The translations under genes were made by a program, and so were the position numbers. Below, piece by piece: positions 49,568 to 57,604 of a DNA stretch of 64,000 nt (position 1 is its first letter; each line of letters opens with the position of its first letter). The DNA lies in contig JAIRWF010000010.1 in NCBI GenBank assembly GCA_031253335.1, positions 1 through 64,000 of the forward strand. The letters run 5' to 3'. The notes beneath the pieces were generated by a model. The model made no database searches and was not told the origin of the DNA. It saw only the letters and a program-made list of their open reading frames with translations. Source of the DNA: Streptococcaceae bacterium. GTDB taxonomy: Bacteria; Bacillota; Bacilli; Lactobacillales; Streptococcaceae.

Positions 49568-50710
49568 ATGACGATTACGAATAATATTTCAAAGCAAAAG
49601 TTACAAGGAAAGAAAATTGGGGTCTATTTTGGGACGTTTGCACCGCTCCATATAGGACACCAGCAGCAAATTTATAAGTGTGCATCACTCAATGAAGGCG
49701 TTCTTTTAATCGTTTCTGGCTCCGAAAACGATCGAGGCGCAAAGGTAGGGCTGCATCTGGAGAAACGTTTTCGCTATCTCAGGGAGGCTTTTAACGATGA
49801 GCCTGTCATTAAAGTTGCGATGCTTGATGAGACAGCTATGCCTGCCATGCCTGATGGCTGGAATCCTTGGACGAAAACTTTGATTGACCTTGTTCAAGAA
49901 AACACGATTGAAGATGAACTTGAGGTCACTTTTTATGTCGGGGAAGAAGAGTATGTCACGGAGTTGACAAAGCGTTTTCCGAAAGACGGGAATCACTATG
50001 CTGTTGAGATGGCAGACCGGATGGATATTCAAATTTCAGCAACAGAAATTCGTAAAAATCCTCTCAAGCACTGGAGTGACATTAATCGCGTCTTCAGGCG
50101 TCATTTCTCAAAGGTGGTGACGTTAATGGGGTCTGCCTCGACAGGAAAATCTACACTGGCTAGGCGTCTTGCGCGCTCTATCAATGCGCCTTTTAGTGAG
50201 GAATATGCGCGGGAGTATGAGGAACGCTCCAATATTGACGATCCTGAGCTCAAGATGGATGACTATGCGAGGCTCATCACGGGTCAGTACGATGCAAATT
50301 CCCGAGAAATCAACTCACCCGCAAATCAAGGCGTTGTATTTTTAGATACGGATGCGATTGTGACGCGTGTCTATGCAAAGCTTTACCTGCCAAAAGATGA
50401 CTTTGAGCACCTTGAGCCGCTTTTTCAAAAAACGATAGCAGATGAACGGATGGACTTAATACTTGTAATTCCACCTATTACGGACTATGTGGATGACGGC
50501 TTCCGAAATATGGAATGGGAGGCGTCGCGTGTAGCCTTTCATGAGGAGCTGATGCGACAGATTGCAGAGTTTGGCCTGATGGATAAAGTAGTTATCTTGG
50601 ATGATGCGGGCGATCATCGAGATGAGGAAGGCTATCTGACGCGTTACCATCATGCGATTGATGCTGTGAAAGACTATACAGGAATAGAGATAGAAAGGCT
50701 GAAAGACTGA
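49568..50710 (+). CDS. nadR: NadR-like NMN adenylyltransferase / nicotinamide riboside kinase
   Basis: Bifunctional NAD-salvage enzyme of 380 residues. The N-terminal nucleotidyltransferase has GTFAPLHIGHQQ (22-33) and ISATEIRKNPLKHW; the C-terminal kinase has the P-loop GSASTGKST (near 189) and FSEEYAREY. It lacks the N-terminal HTH of enterobacterial NadR, as usual in lactic acid bacteria. It makes NAD from nicotinamide riboside taken up by a transporter not seen here. It starts 3 nt after trhP; its stop overlaps the ydbC start (TGATG). Confidence 0.92.
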   Translation: MTITNNISKQKLQGKKIGVYFGTFAPLHIGHQQQIYKCASLNEGVLLIVSGSENDRGAKVGLHLEKRFRYLREAFNDEPVIKVAMLDETAMPAMPDGWNPWTKTLIDLVQENTIEDELEVTFYVGEEEYVTELTKRFPKDGNHYAVEMADRMDIQISATEIRKNPLKHWSDINRVFRRHFSKVVTLMGSASTGKSTLARRLARSINAPFSEEYAREYEERSNIDDPELKMDDYARLITGQYDANSREINSPANQGVVFLDTDAIVTRVYAKLYLPKDDFEHLEPLFQKTIADERMDLILVIPPITDYVDDGFRNMEWEASRVAFHEELMRQIAEFGLMDKVVILDDAGDHRDEEGYLTRYHHAIDAVKDYTGIEIERLKD

Positions 50711-50928
50711 TGGCAGATGACTTTAAGTTTGAAATTGTGGAGCATTTGATTACGCTTTCTGAGAGTGCAACGGGCTGGACGAAAGAGCTGAACCGGGTGT
50801 CTTGGAATGGACGAGATCCGAAGTATGACATCAGGGATTGGTCGCCGGATCATGTGAAAATGGGAAAAGGTGTAACACTCTCTGATGAGGAGTTTTCAAA
50901 ACTCCTGAAAGAGTTAGGGAATAAATAA
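50710..50928 (+). CDS. ydbC: YdbC-like PC4-fold single-stranded nucleic-acid-binding protein
   Basis: 72-residue protein matching lactococcal YdbC, a homologue of the eukaryotic transcription coactivator PC4. Key stretches are ADDFKFEIVEHLITLSES, WTKELNRVSWNGRDPKYDIRDW and GKGVTLSDEEFSKLL. It is expected to bind ssDNA/ssRNA as a dimer. It is coupled to nadR by a 1-base overlap and lies 9 nt before manA. Confidence 0.9.
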   Translation: MADDFKFEIVEHLITLSESATGWTKELNRVSWNGRDPKYDIRDWSPDHVKMGKGVTLSDEEFSKLLKELGNK

Positions 50929-50937
50929 GGAGGCCTT

Positions 50938-51918
50938 ATGACAAAAGAACCACTTTTTTTGAACTCGGTCTTTCATGAGAAGATTTGGGGGGGAGGCCAT
51001 CTGAAGGCTTTTGGCTATCAGTTGCCAAACGAAAAAGTAGGCGAGTATTGGGCAATTTCTGGTCATCCGCATGGTGTTTCCACAGTGATAAACGGGGAAT
51101 ACGCGGGCTGGAAGCTAGACAAACTCTATACTGAACATCGTGAGCTTTTTGCAAACTCAGAAAGTCCCGTTTTTCCGCTGCTTACAAAAATCTTAGATGC
51201 AAATGACTGGCTCTCCGTACAAGTGCACCCCGATGATGCTTATGCTGCAGAACATGAAGGCGAGCTTGGGAAAACGGAATGTTGGTATGTCATTTCAGCA
51301 GAACCTGGGGCTGAAATTATCTACGGGCATACGGCAAAGACGCGAGAGGAACTCTCTCAGATGATTCATCACGGTGAGTGGGACAAGCTCTTAACCAAGG
51401 TGCCTGTGAAGACAGGAGATTTCTTTTATGTGCCAAGTGGGACAATGCACGCGATTGGGGCAGGCTGTTTAATTCTTGAGACGCAGCAAAGTAGTGATAC
51501 GACCTATCGGGTCTATGACTTTGACAGACGAGATAAAGATGGGAATCTTCGGGAGTTGCATCTTGAGAAGTCAATTGATGTGCTGACGATTCCTGGAGAT
51601 CATCTACCTGATAATCACACAAAAACGGCTCTGCTTGATAATGCGGAGATAACGACGCTTGTTGAGGGAGAGTTCTTTGATATCTATAAATGGCTCGTGA
51701 CGGGATCGTCCTATTTTGAAAAGACGGATAACTATGTATTGTGTTCGGTCCTGTCTGGAGAAGGAAATCTGCGCGTAGATGGGAAAAACTATGCGCTTGA
51801 AAAGGGCAATCACTTTATTCTGCCCACGCCTGTCAATGATTTCTATATCACGGCTTTGGATCCGCTTGAGATGATTGTATCGAATCCTGCGGTGGCAAAG
51901 GGTGAGATTGTTCACTAA
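50938..51918 (+). CDS. manA: Mannose-6-phosphate isomerase, class I
   Basis: Zn-dependent isomerase linking mannose 6-phosphate and fructose 6-phosphate; 326 residues, the short Gram-positive form. Metal-binding VQVHPDDAYA (two His region), GKTECWYV and PSGTMHAIGAG are present, with HLEKSID later. RBS TAAGGAGG. It ends the trhP-nadR-ydbC-manA run, all four closely spaced or overlapping. Confidence 0.95.
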   Translation: MTKEPLFLNSVFHEKIWGGGHLKAFGYQLPNEKVGEYWAISGHPHGVSTVINGEYAGWKLDKLYTEHRELFANSESPVFPLLTKILDANDWLSVQVHPDDAYAAEHEGELGKTECWYVISAEPGAEIIYGHTAKTREELSQMIHHGEWDKLLTKVPVKTGDFFYVPSGTMHAIGAGCLILETQQSSDTTYRVYDFDRRDKDGNLRELHLEKSIDVLTIPGDHLPDNHTKTALLDNAEITTLVEGEFFDIYKWLVTGSSYFEKTDNYVLCSVLSGEGNLRVDGKNYALEKGNHFILPTPVNDFYITALDPLEMIVSNPAVAKGEIVH

Positions 51919-51978
51919 AAAGACGGACGAAAAAGCGAACAAAGTATGTGAAGTTTGTGAAAGCGTGTTCATTTAGGC

Positions 51979-52007
51979 TTGACATGTCAAAATAATTGGT
52001 TTATACT
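51979..52007 (+). promoter_or_regulatory. Promoter of the LPXTG repeat protein, palindromic -35
   Basis: TTGACA (51979-51984), 17 nt, TATACT (52002-52007). The -35 is part of TTGACATGTCAA, a perfect 12-bp palindrome with the half-sites in the opposite order to TGTCAAATTTGACA. Confidence 0.7.
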
Positions 52008-52080
52008 TAGGGTGTCTGATTAGATGCCCTTTTTGGGTGTTTAATTCCACAAAAAATTTATCTTCAAAACGAGGAGAAAG

Positions 52081-54057
52081 ATGAAAAACTCAAACACAAA
52101 GAACACACACTTCCGTACTTGGAAGAAGGGTAAATCTTGGATTTATGCCTCTGCCGTACTTGGTGTATTGGCTTTGGGGACTGGCGTTGTCGCTGCTGTC
52201 TCCGTCAACTCAAACCATCCAGTGATTGTCAACACAGGTGCAACTAACGGGACGGCTACAAATGTGGATGGCTCAACAAACTCTAAAGTTGCGGGGGCTA
52301 AGAGCTCTATGGATGAGCGTATTACCTTAGCAGCAACAGTGATGTCACAGGCAAACTCTCTCGTTGCTGGGAAGTCTTTGAATGCGACGGCTTTGTCAGC
52401 TTATGCACAGATTTCTAGTGTGGCAACTTCTACAGCGTCTGCTGCAGCAGCTATCGGGACACAGATTACTACGAACTATGCTTTGATTACCCAGACGATG
52501 TCTGAGTACAATGCAGTGGCAAGCTATGATGCGTTGGCATCATCTTATACAGCGGCTGGGAATTCGGCTTCTGCAAACAGTGAAAATGCTTTGGCATCAT
52601 CTGAATATGCAGTTTATGCAACAGATGCTTATACCGCTAACTCTAACTTTGATGCTTATAATAAAAATGGGCACACACTTGAAACCGCTATTGCAGCAGC
52701 AGGAACAGTCACTTCATCTGGTGCGACTGGGCTTCTTGCAGTGCTCTCAGCTGCAGTAGCTGGTGCGGCTGCTGGCTCTGGCGCACCTAGTACTTCTAGC
52801 TCTGCTGCAACGTCTTCATCTAGTGCAACAAAACCATCGTCAAGTGCAACGACATCATCAAGCGCCAATGCCTATCCTGTTGAAGTCTTGACAGGGGCTA
52901 CGGACGGTACGGCTACTAAGGTGGACGGGACAACGAATACAGAACTTTCTGGTGCTTACAACGCGATGATAAATCGTGAGTCAGTTGCTGCAAGTGACTT
53001 GGCTCAGGCAAAGAGCCTGCTCGCTGAAAATCCGAATGACAGTGCAGCTCAATCTGCTTATGCGCAGATTTCTAGTATTGCAGCCTCTGCAACAACGGCC
53101 GCTTCAAGTATTGCAGCAACAATCTCTGCAAACTATACAGTCATCACACAATCGAAGTCACTCTATGCAACCGTGCAATCTGACGTGGCTGCTGGAAATA
53201 CAACAGCAGCACAGAAAGATTATGCGACTTATCTTGCAACAGCAAGTCTAGCAAATAATGCATACATGGGCTATGACAAGGTTGGGCATCAACTGGAGAC
53301 TGCATTAACTGGTGTTGGTGGCTCTAAGACGGATTCGTCTGGTGCTACGACTTATACCGGTCTTATGGCTTTGCTCTCAGCAGCTGTTGCAGGCTCGACG
53401 GTTGCAAGTAGCTCAAGTGCAACATCTAGCTCATCATCTGCTGCGTCTTCTAGTGCAGCATCTGCGAACGAGTCGGATGTCGCAACAGGTGCAACGACGG
53501 GTGGCACGAAGGCAGCTTTATCTATCACGGTACCAAACCCAATTAATGTTGCGTTAAATAGTACTTGGAATAAGACAACTGCATTGACCTATGCGTCTGC
53601 TTACTTCATTGATGATGATGTCGTTGCTGAGCAAGGTGCTCAGGGTGAGCCCATCAAAGATGGGACAAACGGGACAACGATTACTGTAACAGGAAATGTA
53701 GATACCGCAACTGCTGGCACTTACCCTGTGACTTATACGGTAACTAATACGGCTACGGGCTCACTTGCAGCGACTGTGACAGTCAATGTCGTGGTTGGCT
53801 CAGGGGATGTCACAGTGCCACCAACAAGCTCTGAGACGCCAGGCACGCCTGGGACTTCTACGGGGATAGCAGAAGGCTCAACTGCAGCGTCTTCTACAGC
53901 ATCTTTGGCTGCTAAAACAAGTGCGAAGACTTTGCCTACAACAGGGGATAACGCTGCTGCACAAGGTGTCGCAGCGGGTCTCATGGTTACGGGTGTTGCT
54001 TTGATTGGTGCTGCTGGGATTGCCTATACAGCGATGAAGAAAAAGGAAGAAGCTTAA
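52081..54057 (+). CDS. LPXTG surface protein with KxYKxGKxW signal and two tandem repeats
   Basis: 658-residue wall protein. The signal HFRTWKKGKSWIY is at 10-22, the same type as in the giant adhesin. Two repeats of about 200 residues follow, each opening TGATxGTATxVDG and ending in LLAVLSAAVAG or LMALLSAAVAG; both are predicted helical and Ala/Ser-rich, with a Ser-rich linker after each. Then comes an Ig-like domain (TITVTGNVDTATAGTYPVTY), a Pro/Ser/Thr stretch and LPTTGD near 618 with helix and KKKEEA. RBS GAGGAGAAAG. Probably an adhesin or wall spacer; ligand unknown. Confidence 0.9.
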   Translation: MKNSNTKNTHFRTWKKGKSWIYASAVLGVLALGTGVVAAVSVNSNHPVIVNTGATNGTATNVDGSTNSKVAGAKSSMDERITLAATVMSQANSLVAGKSLNATALSAYAQISSVATSTASAAAAIGTQITTNYALITQTMSEYNAVASYDALASSYTAAGNSASANSENALASSEYAVYATDAYTANSNFDAYNKNGHTLETAIAAAGTVTSSGATGLLAVLSAAVAGAAAGSGAPSTSSSAATSSSSATKPSSSATTSSSANAYPVEVLTGATDGTATKVDGTTNTELSGAYNAMINRESVAASDLAQAKSLLAENPNDSAAQSAYAQISSIAASATTAASSIAATISANYTVITQSKSLYATVQSDVAAGNTTAAQKDYATYLATASLANNAYMGYDKVGHQLETALTGVGGSKTDSSGATTYTGLMALLSAAVAGSTVASSSSATSSSSSAASSSAASANESDVATGATTGGTKAALSITVPNPINVALNSTWNKTTALTYASAYFIDDDVVAEQGAQGEPIKDGTNGTTITVTGNVDTATAGTYPVTYTVTNTATGSLAATVTVNVVVGSGDVTVPPTSSETPGTPGTSTGIAEGSTAASSTASLAAKTSAKTLPTTGDNAAAQGVAAGLMVTGVALIGAAGIAYTAMKKKEEA

Positions 54058-54083
54058 AGCTTAAGAACAAAAAATGAATCACT

Positions 54084-54113
54084 GAAAAAGCAAAAGTACT
54101 ATTTTGCTTTTTT
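54084..54113 (+). terminator. Terminator after the LPXTG repeat protein
   Basis: Perfect stem AAAAAGCAAAA/TTTTGCTTTTT with a T-run. Confidence 0.9.
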
Positions 54114-54130
54114 AGTCTCAGGAGGTAGAT

Positions 54131-54316
54131 ATGCCATTTGTACATGTGGAATTGTTTGAGGGCCGGAGCCTTGAGGCTAAGGAAAAAATTGCCAAAGAGA
54201 TAACAGAGTCAATCGTCAAGCACGCTGGGGCGTCGCGTGAGGCAATCAATGTAATTTTTACGGACTTGCCAGAAGGAACGCTTTTTCAAGGCGGAGAAAT
54301 GCGAAAGAAAAAGTAA
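54131..54316 (+). CDS. 4-oxalocrotonate tautomerase-family protein
   Basis: 61 residues with catalytic Pro2 (Pro1 after Met removal) in MPFVHVELFEGRSLEAKEK and the Arg-containing second strand region INVIFTDLPEG. Tautomerase-fold enzymes of this size act as hexamers; the natural substrate in lactic acid bacteria is unknown. RBS CAGGAGG. The next gene starts directly after its stop. Confidence 0.9.
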   Translation: MPFVHVELFEGRSLEAKEKIAKEITESIVKHAGASREAINVIFTDLPEGTLFQGGEMRKKK

Positions 54317-54733
54317 ATGAAAAAGAAAATTTTAGTTGTATTTTTTGCTTGTGTAGCGCTCTTTACAGTGGCTGCCTGTTCGCAAAATGCCTTGGGAAAA
54401 TTAGTTGCGTCTGAGCAAACGCGGGTAACTGCGCAGAACAACAAGGGAACGTCGCCTTATGCGTCCGTCAAAGTGACCAGTGAGGGGACAAGTACGATTG
54501 TTTATACCTACACCTTTAAGCTAGATGTGGATAAGGCTGCTATGGCGAGTCTTTATCAAATGCCTGCGGAAAAAGTGTCGCAGCAGACAGCCTTGGATGA
54601 TACGATTTTCCCAGAGATGCTGGGAAAGGGGATAAAGAACCCGAAAGCAAAAAATGTTTATCTGACGAAAGATGGAAAGACTATCGTATCGCTCACTTTT
54701 GAGCCGTCTAAGACGGTGAAGGCAGCTACGTAG
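54317..54733 (+). CDS. Lipoprotein, DUF4854-like
   Basis: 138-residue secreted lipoprotein: signal MKKKILVVFFACVALFTVAAC with lipobox VAAC, Cys21 to be acylated. The mature part contains TSEGTSTIVYTYTFKLDVDK and ends with a strand pair (NVYLTKDGKTIVSLTFEPS), resembling DUF4854 proteins of unknown role. Its ATG abuts the tautomerase stop with no good RBS, so translation is probably coupled. Confidence 0.75.
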   Translation: MKKKILVVFFACVALFTVAACSQNALGKLVASEQTRVTAQNNKGTSPYASVKVTSEGTSTIVYTYTFKLDVDKAAMASLYQMPAEKVSQQTALDDTIFPEMLGKGIKNPKAKNVYLTKDGKTIVSLTFEPSKTVKAAT

Positions 54734-54938
54734 TCTGTCTGTGACCACGGTTGTGGTAGGCTACCAATATAGGGCACGACTGTTTCCGGAGTGCTTGTGT
54801 TTTCAGGTGGTATGCATTTCGCGGCTGTGATCATGCGTATCACATTGCAAAGAGAAGGACAAGAGATGCTCCAGATTGAAGGCCCGATAGGACTGGTGTG
54901 GGTAAGACTCGCATTAACTATCTCAGAGAAGAAAAATG
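54734..54938. other. Unexplained 205-bp intergenic segment
   Basis: Not AT-rich like a plain spacer. It holds small hairpins (ACCAC/GTGGT near 54752, GTGAT/ATCAC near 54828-54845) and ends at a strong terminator. Short frames exist on both strands, but none has an RBS and a recognisable product. It could be a structured RNA or gene debris; I could not assign it to a known RNA family. Confidence 0.4.
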
Positions 54939-54961
54939 AAAAGCCCAATAAAGGGCTTTTT
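54939..54961. terminator. Bidirectional terminator
   Basis: Stem AAAAGCCC/GGGCTTTT with loop AATAAA, overlapping the stop codon of the minus-strand gene. Confidence 0.85.
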
Positions 54962-55151
54962 ATGAGGCGTCAGAATTTTGGGGTTCCAAGAATCGTGCGT
55001 AAGGATCTTCATTTTTGTCTTTGGCTTCCTTTTCGGCACGTGCGATTTCTTCAGGTGTTTTAGGGACATCAATACCCTCGCCGAAGTCGAGAACACCTAA
55101 ATCCTCGAAGAGTTTGTCAAGGTCATTTGATTTTTTTGCTTTGATGGGCAT
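54960..55151 (-). CDS. Small acidic conserved hypothetical protein (63 aa)
   Basis: Starts MPIKAKKSNDLDKLFEDLGV, highly charged, probably helical, with a PYARFLE segment near the end. A good RBS (AAGGAGCG) supports it as real. No family is known to me. It is divergent from tuf. Confidence 0.75.
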   Translation of the reverse strand: MPIKAKKSNDLDKLFEDLGVLDFGEGIDVPKTPEEIARAEKEAKDKNEDPYARFLEPQNSDAS

Positions 55152-55214
55152 GGTTTCGCTCCTTAAATTTTTCTCTATTTTACCACAAAAACGTCAAAAT
55201 AGAACTTTGAGGCT

Positions 55215-55242
55215 TGCGTTTTTTTGAACTTTTGATATAATA
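55215..55242 (+). promoter_or_regulatory. tuf promoter
   Basis: TTGCGT (55215-55220), 16 nt, TGA-TATAAT (55237-55242), then a leader of about 60 nt with CGATCGCC and a strong AAGGAG. Confidence 0.75.
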
Positions 55243-55309
55243 AAAAGGTACGGCGGTTTTGCACTCGCGATCGCCCAAAAATATTTTTTATAAGGAGACA
55301 TTTGCAAAA

Positions 55310-56506
55310 ATGGCTAGAGAAAAATACGATCGTAGCAAACCACACGTTAACATTGGTACTATCGGTCACGTTGACCACGGTAAAACTACTCTTACTGCGG
55401 CTATCACTACTACATTGTCGAAGCGTTTACCATCTGCTATCAACAAACCTATGGACTATGCATCTATTGATGCTGCTCCAGAGGAAAAAGAACGCGGAAT
55501 CACCATCAATACGGCTCACGTGGAGTATGAGACTGAAACACGTCACTATGCCCACATCGACGCTCCAGGACACGCGGACTACGTCAAAAACATGATTACG
55601 GGTGCTGCACAAATGGATGGTGCCATCCTTGTCGTTGCGGCTACTGATGGTCCTATGCCTCAGACACGTGAACACATCTTGCTTTCACGTCAGGTTGGCG
55701 TTGAAAAGTTGATTGTTTTCCTCAACAAGGTTGATCTTGTCGATGATGACGAATTGCTTGAACTCGTTGAGATGGAAGTTCGCGACCTTCTCTCTGAGTA
55801 TGGCTTCCCTGGGGATGATACACCTGTCCTTCAAGGCTCTGCATTGAAGGCTTTGGAAGGCGACGAAGCTCAGATGGATGTCATCATGGAACTCATGAAG
55901 ACCGTTGACGAGTACATTCCAACTCCAGTGCGTGACTTGGATAAGCCTTTGCTTCTTCCAGTCGAGGACGTCTTCTCTATCACAGGTCGTGGTACTGTTG
56001 CGTCTGGCCGTATCGAACGTGGTACGGTTGTGATCAACGACGAAGTTGAAATCGTTGGTATCAAAGAAGAGACGAAGAAGGCTGTCGTTACGGGCGTTGA
56101 AATGTTCCGTAAGACGCTTGATCGTGGTGAAGCTGGCGATAACGTCGGTGTCCTTCTCCGTGGTATCCAACGTGATGAAATCGAACGTGGTCAAGTCTTG
56201 GCTAAACCAGGCTCAATCACGCCACATACGAAGTTTGAAGGTGAAGTTTACGTGTTGACGAAAGAAGAAGGTGGCCGTCATACGCCATTCATGAACAACT
56301 ATCGTCCACAGTTCTACTTCCACACAACTGACGTAACTGGTTCACTCACTTTGCCTGCTGGCACTGAAATGGTTATGCCTGGGGATAACGTGACAATCAA
56401 CGTTGAACTCATCCACCCAGTTGCCGTTGAGCAAGGGACTACTTTCTCAATTCGTGAAGGTGGACGTACAGTTGGTTCAGGCCGTGTCTCTAAAGTCACT
56501 GCTTAA
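55310..56506 (+). CDS. tuf: Translation elongation factor Tu
   Basis: 398-residue GTPase delivering aminoacyl-tRNA. G1 [10 protein letters not shown]2 region [15 protein letters not shown]3 DAPGHADY, G4 NKVD, G5 SALKA, then domains 2 and 3. The start [14 protein letters not shown] has AAGGAGACAT upstream; an in-frame upstream start at 55259 lies in the leader and is rejected. The small codon set is consistent with very high expression. Confidence 0.99.
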   Translation: MAREKYDRSKPHVNIGTIGHVDHGKTTLTAAITTTLSKRLPSAINKPMDYASIDAAPEEKERGITINTAHVEYETETRHYAHIDAPGHADYVKNMITGAAQMDGAILVVAATDGPMPQTREHILLSRQVGVEKLIVFLNKVDLVDDDELLELVEMEVRDLLSEYGFPGDDTPVLQGSALKALEGDEAQMDVIMELMKTVDEYIPTPVRDLDKPLLLPVEDVFSITGRGTVASGRIERGTVVINDEVEIVGIKEETKKAVVTGVEMFRKTLDRGEAGDNVGVLLRGIQRDEIERGQVLAKPGSITPHTKFEGEVYVLTKEEGGRHTPFMNNYRPQFYFHTTDVTGSLTLPAGTEMVMPGDNVTINVELIHPVAVEQGTTFSIREGGRTVGSGRVSKVTA

Positions 56507-56525
56507 TCAATTAAAGCTAGAAAAT

Positions 56526-56549
56526 AAAAACGCCGCAAGGCGTTTTTTT
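56526..56549 (+). terminator. Terminator after tuf
   Basis: Stem AAAACGCC/GGCGTTTT with loop GCAA and a T-run. Confidence 0.9.
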
Positions 56550-56824
56550 GTGAATGAATGTAAAGAATTTCGGCTAGCCGCATAGAATGATAATTCTATA
56601 TCCTTGCAAAAGTACGTGTCAGAGTACCTAAATGGTTCATTCATGAGCATCTGAAAAACTGCTGGAAGGCAGTTTTTTGTTTAGGACCGAAATCGGTCCT
56701 TTTTTATTGTAGCTGAAAAACTCATGTTATAATAAGACTATCTAAGGGAGATGTAGGATCATAGCAGCTCTCTAGGACGATGCATACGTAAAAAAGTGAG
56801 AAAAGACTCACAAAGGAGAATCTT
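56550..56824 (+). other. Intergenic region with two further terminators and a promoter
   Basis: No gene is seen. Terminators lie at 56654-56678 (AAAACTGC/GGCAGTTTT) and 56683-56706 (AGGACCG/CGGTCCT plus T-run). Since tuf already has its own terminator, a short transcript may arise in 56550-56650; no clear promoter was found for it. An extended -10 TGTTATAAT near 56734 starts the next gene, whose leader contains GTGAG/CTCAC. Confidence 0.65.
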
Positions 56825-57520
56825 ATGAAATTAAATAAAAAAATAATCTCTTATCTTGCGGGATCAGCTGCCTTGTTATCAGTTGGTGCAATAGGATTGA
56901 GTGAGTTACTTCCCAAGCAAGTCACAGCAGATACCAGTGAAATCAGTAAAAATGCAACAATTAACTATACGATTGGTGTTGTCTTGAGAGATTTCTCAAG
57001 CCTTCAAGATTATGAGAATTTCATGACGGAACTGGGTCATCCTTATACAGACGATACGGTCATCATCAGTACGGATGATGGTTGGGCTGGCTTTCCGCCT
57101 GGCGATACGTCGTCAGATGTAGTTAAAAATGCGGCTGGACAAGTGATTGAGACTTATACGAGGAGTGACCCGCGTGGAGCAACCTACGCTCAGATACTAG
57201 CAGCGCTGAAAGCGCGAGATATAGCGTTTTCAAAGGGAGAACTTCAACCGACTCCTGAAAATAATCGAACGATTGCGGCTTGCCTCGCACAATTTAAAAC
57301 ACGAGAGGCCTTTAATCGCTTTGTTACGGAAAATCATCTGAGCGCATCAAGTCCTGTGTTAAAGGCGAGTGTTAATGGAGCCAATCTTGACGGTTATGTT
57401 TTAGGGCAGGAAGATCAAACGCTCTATGATACATTGGGGCGTAATGAAGGAACTTACAATGCGGCAAAAGATGCAAATGCTGCGACAGTCAGTCAGATAC
57501 AAGCAGCATTTGCGTCTTAA
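56825..57520 (+). CDS. Secreted protein with internally duplicated domain
   Basis: 231 residues: signal peptide 1-36 (ISYLAGSAALLSVGAIGLSEL, cleavage near VTA-DT) and two similar units of about 90 residues. Unit 1 opens YTIGVVLRDFSSLQDYENFM and ends TYAQILAALKA; unit 2 opens RTIAACLAQFKTREAFNRFV and ends TVSQIQAAFAS. Not a known family to me. No wall-anchor motif, so released or loosely bound. RBS AAAGGAGAA. It lies upstream of an Rgg-like regulator, which may control it. Confidence 0.8.
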   Translation: MKLNKKIISYLAGSAALLSVGAIGLSELLPKQVTADTSEISKNATINYTIGVVLRDFSSLQDYENFMTELGHPYTDDTVIISTDDGWAGFPPGDTSSDVVKNAAGQVIETYTRSDPRGATYAQILAALKARDIAFSKGELQPTPENNRTIAACLAQFKTREAFNRFVTENHLSASSPVLKASVNGANLDGYVLGQEDQTLYDTLGRNEGTYNAAKDANAATVSQIQAAFAS

Positions 57521-57543
57521 TGCTTTTCTATAGCAACATTAAA

Positions 57544-57576
57544 CTCTCAAGCATTCTTTCTATTAGTGCTTGAGAG
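57544..57576. promoter_or_regulatory. Perfect 10-bp inverted repeat before the Rgg-like gene
   Basis: CTCTCAAGCA (57544-57553) and TGCTTGAGAG (57567-57576), 13-nt loop, followed by CTTTGGTG rather than a real T-run. Either a weak terminator of the secreted protein gene or an operator. Confidence 0.6.
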
Positions 57577-57604
57577 CTTTGGTGTTAAGAGGGAAGGGAA
57601 GAAT

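Noticed and set aside
54658-54948. 96-codon minus-strand frame after the lipoprotein gene
   Set aside because: No RBS, runs into the lipoprotein coding region antisense, starts inside the terminator; no recognisable family.
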